A DNA stretch of 13,390 nt from Deltaproteobacteria bacterium (GTDB lineage Bacteria; Desulfobacterota; Syntrophia; Syntrophales; Smithellaceae). The DNA is taken from positions 7,120 to 20,509 of the forward strand of contig SBEK01000055.1 in NCBI GenBank assembly GCA_009668925.1, in the 5' to 3' direction. A program made the translations under genes and the position numbers. A model generated the notes under the pieces. The model searched no databases and was not told the origin of the DNA. It saw only the letters and a list, made by a program, of their open reading frames with translations. Below, piece after piece: positions 8,713 to 13,390 of the stretch. Numbering within the stretch: position 1 is the first letter of the stretch; the number at the start of each line of letters is the position of its first letter.

Positions 8713-8800
8713 TAGGCTGTAGTCTTTTAGTCTATTAGTTTTTTTGGAGGGCGCTTTGCGCCCAACCGCTTAGACTAACAGTCTAATAGCCTACAGCCTA
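8713..8800. repeat. AGGCTGTAG-armed inverted-repeat element, copy 2
   Basis: The left arm (8713-8738) begins TAGGCTGTAG and the right arm (8771-8800) ends CTACAGCCTA. They are imperfect reverse complements over about 26 bases. The centre is a perfect GGGCGC-TTT-GCGCCC hairpin (8749-8763). The sequence at the arm/centre junction (T-run, then TTGG and GGCGC) resembles copy 1, so both probably belong to one repeat family. No open frame lies within it. Confidence 0.6.
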
Positions 8801-8891
8801 ATACCCTTATTCTTTTCTCATTCGGGTTGTGAAAAAAAAATGACTATGGTAAATCAACGATCCTTATTCACTTTTTGAAGGATTTAAAAGA

Positions 8892-9695
8892 ATGCAGGAT
8901 ATTTTGAGAAGCGTTCACGCCCATATGCCCTATCAACTTCTGCCCCGGTATCTGCCGATGATCCTGGAGAAGAAACTAAATCCGGAAATTTATTTCAGCC
9001 ACTATGCCCTTTCGTCGCTGGATCTCGGCGAATGCACCGGGATTGCGGCTAAACTCGCGTCCGCCGGCTTAAGCGTCACGTTTCACAGTCCGTTTATGGA
9101 TCTCAGACCCGGCGCGCTCGATGACTGGATCCGCCAAACGAGCCTGGACCGGATCAGACAGGCCTTCGACCTCATTCCTTATTTCCGCCCGCTGAAAATT
9201 GTCTGCCATCCTTCGTTTGATGACCGCTACTATGTGAACTGCGATGAGCTGTGGCTGGAAAACAGCGTCCATTTCTGGCGTCAACTCATTGGGGCGGCCA
9301 AAGAGGGAGGGACCGTCATTGCTTTTGAAAATGTTTACGAAAAGGAGCCGGGCATCTTGCGGCGCCTCATCGAGATGCTGGCCTCGGATCAGGTTTGTTT
9401 CTGCTTCGACACGGGTCACTTCAACGTTTTTAGCCGCACGCCGCTCGATATCTGGCTTGACGAAATGGGAGCATATATCGGTCATTTGCATCTTCATGAT
9501 AATTTCGGCAAATTTGATGAGCATTTGCCGGTCGGTGCGGCGACATTCCCCTTTGATCAGCTTTTCAGTGCGCTCAAGAGCTTAAACGTCAGACCGACAA
9601 TAACCCTCGAAGCGCATGCGCCGGACCATCTCTGGCAGTCGGCGGCCAATTTACAGAACATACTGCTCAAAAATAATTGGAATCCAAACGATTAA
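8892..9695 (+). CDS. Sugar phosphate isomerase/epimerase-like TIM-barrel protein
   Basis: This 267-residue protein belongs to the xylose-isomerase-like TIM-barrel / AP-endonuclease-2 superfamily, whose members use a divalent metal to isomerise or epimerise sugars or to cut abasic DNA. Likely metal and catalytic residues are visible on successive strands: FHSPF (H65), CHPSF (H106), AFENVYE (E145), FDTGHFN (D173, H176), HLHLHDN (H198-H202) and TLEAH (E240). There is no evidence for endonuclease IV specifically, and the short sequence around these ligands fits the sugar-phosphate branch better. The ATG at 8892 has GAAGGA about 10 bases upstream. It ends 22 bases before the first permease gene, so the enzyme and the Dpp/Opp-type permeases are probably co-transcribed, hinting at a shared substrate. 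The reaction and substrate cannot be named. Confidence 0.85.
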   Translation: MQDILRSVHAHMPYQLLPRYLPMILEKKLNPEIYFSHYALSSLDLGECTGIAAKLASAGLSVTFHSPFMDLRPGALDDWIRQTSLDRIRQAFDLIPYFRPLKIVCHPSFDDRYYVNCDELWLENSVHFWRQLIGAAKEGGTVIAFENVYEKEPGILRRLIEMLASDQVCFCFDTGHFNVFSRTPLDIWLDEMGAYIGHLHLHDNFGKFDEHLPVGAATFPFDQLFSALKSLNVRPTITLEAHAPDHLWQSAANLQNILLKNNWNPND

Positions 9696-9706
9696 ACGCC
9701 GGACGC

Positions 9707-9711
9707 GGAGG
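9707..9711 (+). promoter_or_regulatory. Ribosome binding site that fixes the DppB-type permease start
   Basis: GGAGG stands 6 bases before GTG 9718-9720. It supports that start over the upstream in-frame ATG at 9616, which would overlap the isomerase gene and add a non-hydrophobic, Arg-rich leader atypical of the family. Confidence 0.8.
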
Positions 9712-9717
9712 CCCACG

Positions 9718-10692
9718 GTGCTTAAGTATCTGATCAAAAGAGTCCTTTTCATGATCCCGCTCATTTTCGGCATCACGGTTATTTGCTTTTTTGTGATGCA
9801 TCTGGCGCCCGGATCGCCTACGGATTTGCAGACGCAGATGAACCCGAAGGCGTCGGCGGAAATGAAAGCGCGCCTGATGAGCCTCTATGAGCTGGATAAG
9901 CCCATTCACGTCCAATACTGGTCGTGGCTCAAAAAGCTCAGCCGCGGCGATCTGGGCACGTCCTTTTCGTCCGACCACCGGCCGGTTTCCGATAAAATTC
10001 TGGAGCGGCTGCCGATCACCATTGTCATTAATTTCCTGTCCCTGTTGATCATTATTGCAGTGGCGGTGCCGATCGGCGTTTTGTCGGCCGTCCATCAGGA
10101 TTCGCTTTTTGACAAAATAACCGCAGTGCTCGTTTTTATCGGCTTTGCCGTGCCGACCTTCTGGCTGGCGCTGCTCCTGATGATCTTTTTCGGGATTCAT
10201 CTGGGGTGGCTGCCGATTTCGGGGCTCAGGTCGCTCAACTACGAATATCTGAGCACGGGGGGGCAGTTCCTGGATCTGGCCAAACATCTGATCCTGCCGG
10301 TTTTCATCTCCGCTTTCGGAGGGCTGGCCGGACTGTCCCGTTACATGAGGGCCAACATGCTGGAGGTGATCCGCCAGGATTATATCCTGACGGCCCGGGC
10401 CAAAGGCCTCGCCGAGCGGCAGGTCATTTATAAGCATGCCCTGCGCAATGCGCTTTTGCCCGCCATCACCATCCTGGGGTTGTCCATCCCCGGACTGATC
10501 GGCGGCAGCGTTATTTTTGAAACGATTTTTGCCATTCCGGGTATGGGGCAGCTGTTTTACATGGCGGTCATGGCCCGGGATTACCCGACGGTCATGGGGA
10601 TCCTCCTGATCGGTGCCGTGCTGACGCTTGTGGGAAATTTGATTGCCGATTTGTCGTATGCGGTGGCCGATCCGCGCATCAGGATTTCGTAG
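9718..10692 (+). CDS. Dpp/Opp-type ABC transporter permease, DppB family
   Basis: This is an inner-membrane permease subunit of a peptide/nickel-class ABC importer. The GTG at 9718 gives a 324-residue protein that starts with the family's [19 protein letters not shown] first helix. The diagnostic periplasmic segment (HLAPGSPTD, then [19 protein letters not shown] and GDLGTSFS) follows. After five more helices, the cytoplasmic EAA loop [20 protein letters not shown] is present; this is where the ATPase docks. The C-terminus ADPRIRIS is typical. Length matches E. coli DppB/OppB. It pairs with the DppC-type gene downstream, but a 230-bp gap with a palindromic element separates them, which is unusual for this operon type. 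The periplasmic binding protein and the two ATPases are not in the window. Substrate (peptide, nickel, oligosaccharide) cannot be determined. Confidence 0.95.
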   Translation: MLKYLIKRVLFMIPLIFGITVICFFVMHLAPGSPTDLQTQMNPKASAEMKARLMSLYELDKPIHVQYWSWLKKLSRGDLGTSFSSDHRPVSDKILERLPITIVINFLSLLIIIAVAVPIGVLSAVHQDSLFDKITAVLVFIGFAVPTFWLALLLMIFFGIHLGWLPISGLRSLNYEYLSTGGQFLDLAKHLILPVFISAFGGLAGLSRYMRANMLEVIRQDYILTARAKGLAERQVIYKHALRNALLPAITILGLSIPGLIGGSVIFETIFAIPGMGQLFYMAVMARDYPTVMGILLIGAVLTLVGNLIADLSYAVADPRIRIS

Positions 10693-10696
10693 AGAC

Positions 10697-10874
10697 CTTG
10701 TGAAAAAGCTCCATCTGCGTTGTTGCGCGGCGGCACTCCCCGTATCGAGTACGGGGCAGGCTTGTTGCGGCGTATAACCTAATGACGTGAAGGTCACACG
10801 AGGTTACACGTAACAAAAATACGCTTCACTCCCCGATGCCTTGCGCGCCTGGCATCCGGAGCCTTTTGACAAAG
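10697..10874. repeat. 178-bp palindromic intergenic element between two permease genes
   Basis: The ends CTTGTGAAAAAGCTCC (10697-10712) and GGAGCCTTTTGACAAAG (10858-10874) are imperfect terminal inverted repeats, differing at about three positions. Inside are a perfect hairpin CCCCGTA/TACGGGG (10738-10744 with 10750-10756) and a nested hairpin CGTATAACCT/AGGTTACACG (10771-10780 with 10801-10810, one mismatch) that encloses GTGA-AGG-TCAC. It is non-coding. CTGCGTTGTTG (10715-10725) corresponds to the CGACGACGCAG block of the element at 3492-3730 in inverse orientation. It would fold strongly in the permease mRNA. Confidence 0.6.
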
Positions 10875-10922
10875 CCCTGTCATGGGGAAAATTATTTTTG
10901 AAAAAGATTGACGGATTGAAAG

Positions 10923-11750
10923 ATGACGTTCTGGGAAATGTTTTACAAAAATAAACTGGCGATGACCGGCTGCGGCATCGTCATCTTATTGTTTGTCGTG
11001 TCCATTCTGGCCCCCCTCCTTGCGCCGTATGATCCCGGGGCGATCGATCTTAAAAATGTCCTGGCGCCGCCTTCGGGAAACCACTGGTTCGGTACGGATC
11101 AGCTCGGCCGCGATGTTCTCTCCCGGATGATCTGGGGGGCGCGCATTTCTTTGAAAGTAGGGTTCGTCGCCACGGGCCTGGCGATTCTTATCGGAATGGT
11201 TCTCGGCGCCGTCGCCGGCTACTACGGCGGCTGGATTGATGCCGTCATTATGCGCTTTGTGGATATCATGCTGTGCTTTCCCGCCTTCTTTCTGATCTTG
11301 GCCGTCATTGCTTTTCTGGAGCCTTCCATCTGGAATATTATGATCGTGATCGGGCTTACCGGCTGGATGGGCGTGACGCGCCTGGTGCGTGCGGATTTCA
11401 TTTCTCTTCGGGAGCGGGATTTTGTGACGGCGGCCCGGTCGATCGGCGCGAATGATGCGCGGATTATCTTCATCCATATCCTGCCCAATGCGCTCGCCTC
11501 CATCCTGGTTTCGGCCACCCTGGGGATTGCCGGCGCAATTCTGACGGAATCGGCGCTGAGTTTTCTGGGCATCGGGGTGCAGCCGCCGACGCCGAGCTGG
11601 GGGAATATCCTGACGGCGGGCAAAGATAATATTGATATCGCCTGGTGGCTGTCGTTTTATCCGGGACTTGCGATTCTGATTACGGTCGTCGGTTATAATT
11701 TGCTGGGCGAAGGGATCCGGGACGCATCCGATCCGCGGCTGAAACGCTGA
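10923..11750 (+). CDS. Dpp/Opp-type ABC transporter permease, DppC family
   Basis: This is the second membrane subunit of the importer, pairing with the DppB-type permease. The 275-residue protein begins with the family pattern MFYKNKLAMTG, a first hydrophobic helix and APYDPGAIDL. The highly conserved HWFGTDQLGRDVLSRMIWGARISLKVG segment follows at about residues 53-79. Later helices lead to the EAA loop AARSIGANDARIIFIHILPN (about 177-196), then SALSFLGIGVQPPTPSWG and the C-terminal GDGIRD-like GEGIRDASDPRLKR. These features and the length are typical of DppC/OppC. The ATG at 10923 has only weak ribosome-binding complementarity (GGA about 10 bases upstream), a possible result of the repeat element inserted just before. 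No ATPase gene follows within 170 bp; the transport system is incomplete in this window. Confidence 0.94.
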   Translation: MTFWEMFYKNKLAMTGCGIVILLFVVSILAPLLAPYDPGAIDLKNVLAPPSGNHWFGTDQLGRDVLSRMIWGARISLKVGFVATGLAILIGMVLGAVAGYYGGWIDAVIMRFVDIMLCFPAFFLILAVIAFLEPSIWNIMIVIGLTGWMGVTRLVRADFISLRERDFVTAARSIGANDARIIFIHILPNALASILVSATLGIAGAILTESALSFLGIGVQPPTPSWGNILTAGKDNIDIAWWLSFYPGLAILITVVGYNLLGEGIRDASDPRLKR

Positions 11751-11921
11751 TGATCTGAGCGCGTCCATCTCCGGACATATTTCTCCGGATTCAAGCTTCC
11801 CCTGGAGATTTATGAAAAGACTCTTGGGGCTTGATTATGTCATCAAAATATAATACTAGTCCGCCACGGTTTAAAGTCATTATAAAAAAGGATTTATGAT
11901 TCGATACAGGAGGAGAGTTTA
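11751..11921 (+). promoter_or_regulatory. Intergenic region with possible -10 box ahead of the small gene and tatD
   Basis: A consensus TATAAT stands at 11849-11854. The nearest -35-like sequences are poorly spaced (TTGATT at 12 bases, TTGGGG at 19), so the promoter is uncertain. Closer to the permease stop, two TCCGGA copies (11770-11775 and 11784-11789) could form a 6-bp stem with an 8-base loop, without a T-run. The region probably separates the permease transcript from the small-gene/tatD/queC transcript. Confidence 0.3.
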
Positions 11922-12089
11922 ATGTCCAAGAGAGTCAATTCGGAGTTACTGAAGATCGACCGCCGCATCATCTCCCGCAAGTTGCTGGCGGGCGAATTGT
12001 CGGAGAAGGATTTAGCGGGTCTTTTGAAGAAACTGCCCGATGTGGCGGAGAATGCCGAAGAAATTACACCGCAGGCGAACGAAAAGTAG
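11922..12089 (+). CDS. Small uncharacterised protein (55 residues) ahead of tatD
   Basis: ATG 11922 to TAG 12087-12089 encodes a 55-residue protein, starting MSKRVNSELLKIDRRIISRK. A near-ideal AGGAGG (11908-11913) lies 8 bases upstream, and the stop is only 2 bases before the tatD start, so translation and coupling with tatD are very plausible. The product is soluble and rich in charge. Its basic N-terminal half has a leucine/isoleucine periodicity that suggests an amphipathic helix pair (about 7-24 and 26-38), followed by an acidic tail (DVAENAEEI). No cysteine, signal peptide or membrane segment is present. I do not recognise a named family. A role as a small binding or regulatory protein is only a guess. 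Confidence 0.75.
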   Translation: MSKRVNSELLKIDRRIISRKLLAGELSEKDLAGLLKKLPDVAENAEEITPQANEK

Positions 12090-12091
12090 TT

Positions 12092-12922
12092 ATGCTGATT
12101 GACTCCCATGCCCACCTGGAAATGAAAGAATTCGATTCCGACCGCAGGGAGGTCATTGAGCGGGCCTTGCGCGCAGGTGTTGACTGTATCGTGACGGTGG
12201 GAACGAATCTCAGCTTGAGCAAGAAGGCGTTAGCGATTGCCCGGCAATATGAAAACGTTTATGCAACGGTCGGCGTTCACCCTCATGACGTTGCCCAGGC
12301 GACCGACAAGATGCTCGCCGATCTCGCGGATCTGGCGAGCGATCCGAAAGTCGTCGCCTACGGCGAAATCGGCCTGGATTACTTCCGCAACATTTCACCT
12401 CAGGAAAAGCAAATAGCGATATTTGCCAGGCAGCTCGAATTGGCCGGAGAACTGAAACTGCCGGTGATTATTCATGACCGCGACGCTCATGACCGGACGC
12501 TTGGCATGGTGAAATCTTCCGGCATCCGCTCCGGGGTGTTTCATTGTTTTTCGGGCGACTGGGCCATGGCCAGGCAATGCATCGATTTGGGATTTTACAT
12601 CTCCGTGCCCGGCGTTGTGACCTTTGAAAAATCAAAAGTATTGCAGGAGGTGGTGAAAAAAGCGCCTCTTGATTCTCTTCTTTTGGAGACGGACTGCCCC
12701 TATCTTACGCCCGTTCCCCATCGCGGCAAAAGAAATGAGCCGGCTTTCATTGTGCACACGGCGAAGAAAGTGGCCGAAATCAGGTCCATGGACTGGGAGG
12801 AGGTGGCTGACAGGGCGGCGGTGAACACCCGGAATCTCTTCCGCATGGATATCGCTTCCCGTCAACCCGGGGGTGATCCGACAACATTGGGCAAGTGCTT
12901 CGATCATGACGCAATCAGTTAA
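12092..12922 (+). CDS. tatD: TatD family metal-dependent hydrolase/deoxyribonuclease
   Basis: TatD-family enzymes are cytoplasmic TIM-barrel metallohydrolases with DNase activity in characterised members, including 3'-5' exonuclease activity and roles in DNA repair or fragmentation. The 276-residue product has all expected metal ligands: H6 and H8 in DSHAHLE, E92 in YGEIGLDY, H128 in IIHDRDAH, H151 in FHCFSGD, and D201 in [11 protein letters not shown]. The RGKRNEP stretch (211-217) that follows is also typical. Length fits the family (about 260); the C-terminal tail after residue 255 ([15 protein letters not shown]...) is extra and runs into the next gene. It starts 2 bases after the small upstream gene and overlaps queC by 17 bases, indicating a tight operon. 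Exact paralogue type (TatD, YcfH, YjjV) cannot be resolved; the sequence looks nearest to the YcfH type. Confidence 0.95.
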   Translation: MLIDSHAHLEMKEFDSDRREVIERALRAGVDCIVTVGTNLSLSKKALAIARQYENVYATVGVHPHDVAQATDKMLADLADLASDPKVVAYGEIGLDYFRNISPQEKQIAIFARQLELAGELKLPVIIHDRDAHDRTLGMVKSSGIRSGVFHCFSGDWAMARQCIDLGFYISVPGVVTFEKSKVLQEVVKKAPLDSLLLETDCPYLTPVPHRGKRNEPAFIVHTAKKVAEIRSMDWEEVADRAAVNTRNLFRMDIASRQPGGDPTTLGKCFDHDAIS

Positions 12923-13390
12923 TTCATTCACGAAGAAAGCAGTCGTTTTGCTCTCCGGCGGTGTTGATTCCGCCACCGCGCTGGCGATCGCCCTAAGCTT
13001 GGGGTTTGATCCGCACGCTTTGAGCTTCCGGTACGGCCAGCGCCATGCCGTGGAACTCGCTGCGGCGAAGCGCATCGCCCGCGCAAACGGCGTGGCCAGG
13101 CATCTGACGGTCGATATCGATCTTCGGAGCATCGGAGGATCGGCGTTAACCTCCGATCTGGCTGTCCCCAAGAGCCGCAGCGTGCAGGACATGGGAACGG
13201 ATATTCCCGTCACCTATGTGCCGGCGCGCAACACCATTTTTCTTTCCTATGCCCTGGCCTGGGCGGAAGTTATCGGATCCTCGGATATTTTTATCGGCGT
13301 GAACGCTCTGGACTACAGCGGTTATCCCGACTGCCGCCCCGAGTACATCGAGGCCTACGAGCGCATGGCCAATCTGGCGACCAAAGCCGG
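12906..13390 (+). CDS. queC: 7-cyano-7-deazaguanine synthase QueC, N-terminal part (3' end outside window)
   Basis: QueC converts 7-carboxy-7-deazaguanine to preQ0 using ATP and ammonia, a step in queuosine tRNA modification. The frame is open from ATG 12906 to the window edge (161 full codons). The N-terminus carries the P-loop-like pyrophosphatase motif [12 protein letters not shown] (SGGVDS at 17-22), then [43 protein letters not shown] and the diagnostic [21 protein letters not shown], all characteristic of QueC. The C-terminal zinc-binding cysteines lie beyond the window and cannot be checked. The ATG lies within the last codons of tatD (17-base overlap) with no strong Shine-Dalgarno sequence, so translation is probably coupled to tatD. 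No other queuosine gene (queD, queE, queF) is visible, though one could follow. Confidence 0.95.
   Translation, partial: MTQSVNSFTKKAVVLLSGGVDSATALAIALSLGFDPHALSFRYGQRHAVELAAAKRIARANGVARHLTVDIDLRSIGGSALTSDLAVPKSRSVQDMGTDIPVTYVPARNTIFLSYALAWAEVIGSSDIFIGVNALDYSGYPDCRPEYIEAYERMANLATKA

Larger units (their letters stand above)
8462..8891. other. 430-bp non-coding gap between divergent genes, mostly repeats
   Basis: This gap lies between the leftward rsfS gene and the rightward isomerase gene and must hold promoters for both. It contains no convincing gene. About 300 bp are two inverted-repeat elements (listed separately). A perfect TTGACA lies at 8684-8689 (plus) between them, but no good -10 stands 16-18 bases downstream. 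TTGTGA (8827-8832) lies about 60 bases before the isomerase start and is only a weak -35 candidate. I cannot place either promoter with confidence. Confidence 0.6.

Noticed and set aside
8496..8800. Possible CRISPR array
   Set aside because: The repeated 9-mer is short, occurs in both orientations and has irregular spacing; no cas gene is near.
9667..10797. 376-codon open frame on the minus strand
   Set aside because: It is antisense to the DppB-type permease and its translation is low-complexity Gln/Arg/Asp-rich, typical of shadows of membrane-protein genes.
10986..11768. 260-codon open frame on the minus strand
   Set aside because: It is antisense to the DppC-type permease with the same low-complexity shadow composition.
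11812..11853. 13-codon open frame that could be a leader peptide
   Set aside because: It has no run of regulatory codons, no attenuator-like hairpin with U-run follows it, and GGAG upstream is common enough by chance.

Overview
The window reads as a densely coded chromosomal segment of a Gram-negative, Desulfobacterota-like bacterium. A member of the Syntrophales, near Syntrophus or Smithella, is my best guess. That placement is an inference from the gene set (monofunctional heptose-1-phosphate adenylyltransferase, DksA-type regulator, ComF, RsfS, two-domain DUF350 protein), the moderately high GC, the frequent TTG starts and the palindromic intergenic repeats. No rRNA, tRNA, CRISPR array, integrase or transposase gene is visible.

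Plus strand, 1-3470: the C-terminal part of an MFS-type transporter is followed by a tight three-gene cassette. It encodes a two-domain DUF350 integral membrane protein, an UPF0323-like lipoprotein, and a stand-alone glutathionylspermidine-synthetase-like ATP-grasp ligase. The last two genes overlap by one base. This is the least understood functional module here: a cytoplasmic peptide/amine ligase tied to a membrane protein and a lipoprotein, with unknown substrate.

Minus strand, 3753-8461: a set of housekeeping genes transcribed leftward. In transcription order they are rsfS (ribosome silencing factor), comF (phosphoribosyltransferase-like), rfaE2 (ADP-heptose synthesis), a dksA/traR-family gene and priA (replication restart helicase). 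A strong bidirectional hairpin terminator lies between the dksA-like gene and priA. Three of these genes (rsfS, comF, dksA-like) start with TTG, each with a clear Shine-Dalgarno sequence.

Plus strand, 8892-11750: a TIM-barrel sugar-phosphate isomerase/epimerase-like gene, then two Dpp/Opp-type ABC permeases. No binding protein or ATPase gene is in view. Plus strand, 11922-13390: a 55-codon gene with a strong ribosome binding site, then tatD, then the 5' part of queC (cut by the window edge), tightly packed.

Three intergenic stretches carry structured non-coding DNA. They are a 239-bp element with perfect 15-bp terminal inverted repeats between the ATP-grasp gene and priA; two AGGCTGTAG-armed inverted-repeat elements in the 430-bp gap upstream of the isomerase gene; and a 178-bp palindromic element wedged between the two permease genes. 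The first and third share short core motifs and look like divergent members of one repeat family. The repeats and the DUF350/lipoprotein/ATP-grasp cassette are the main points for a second look.
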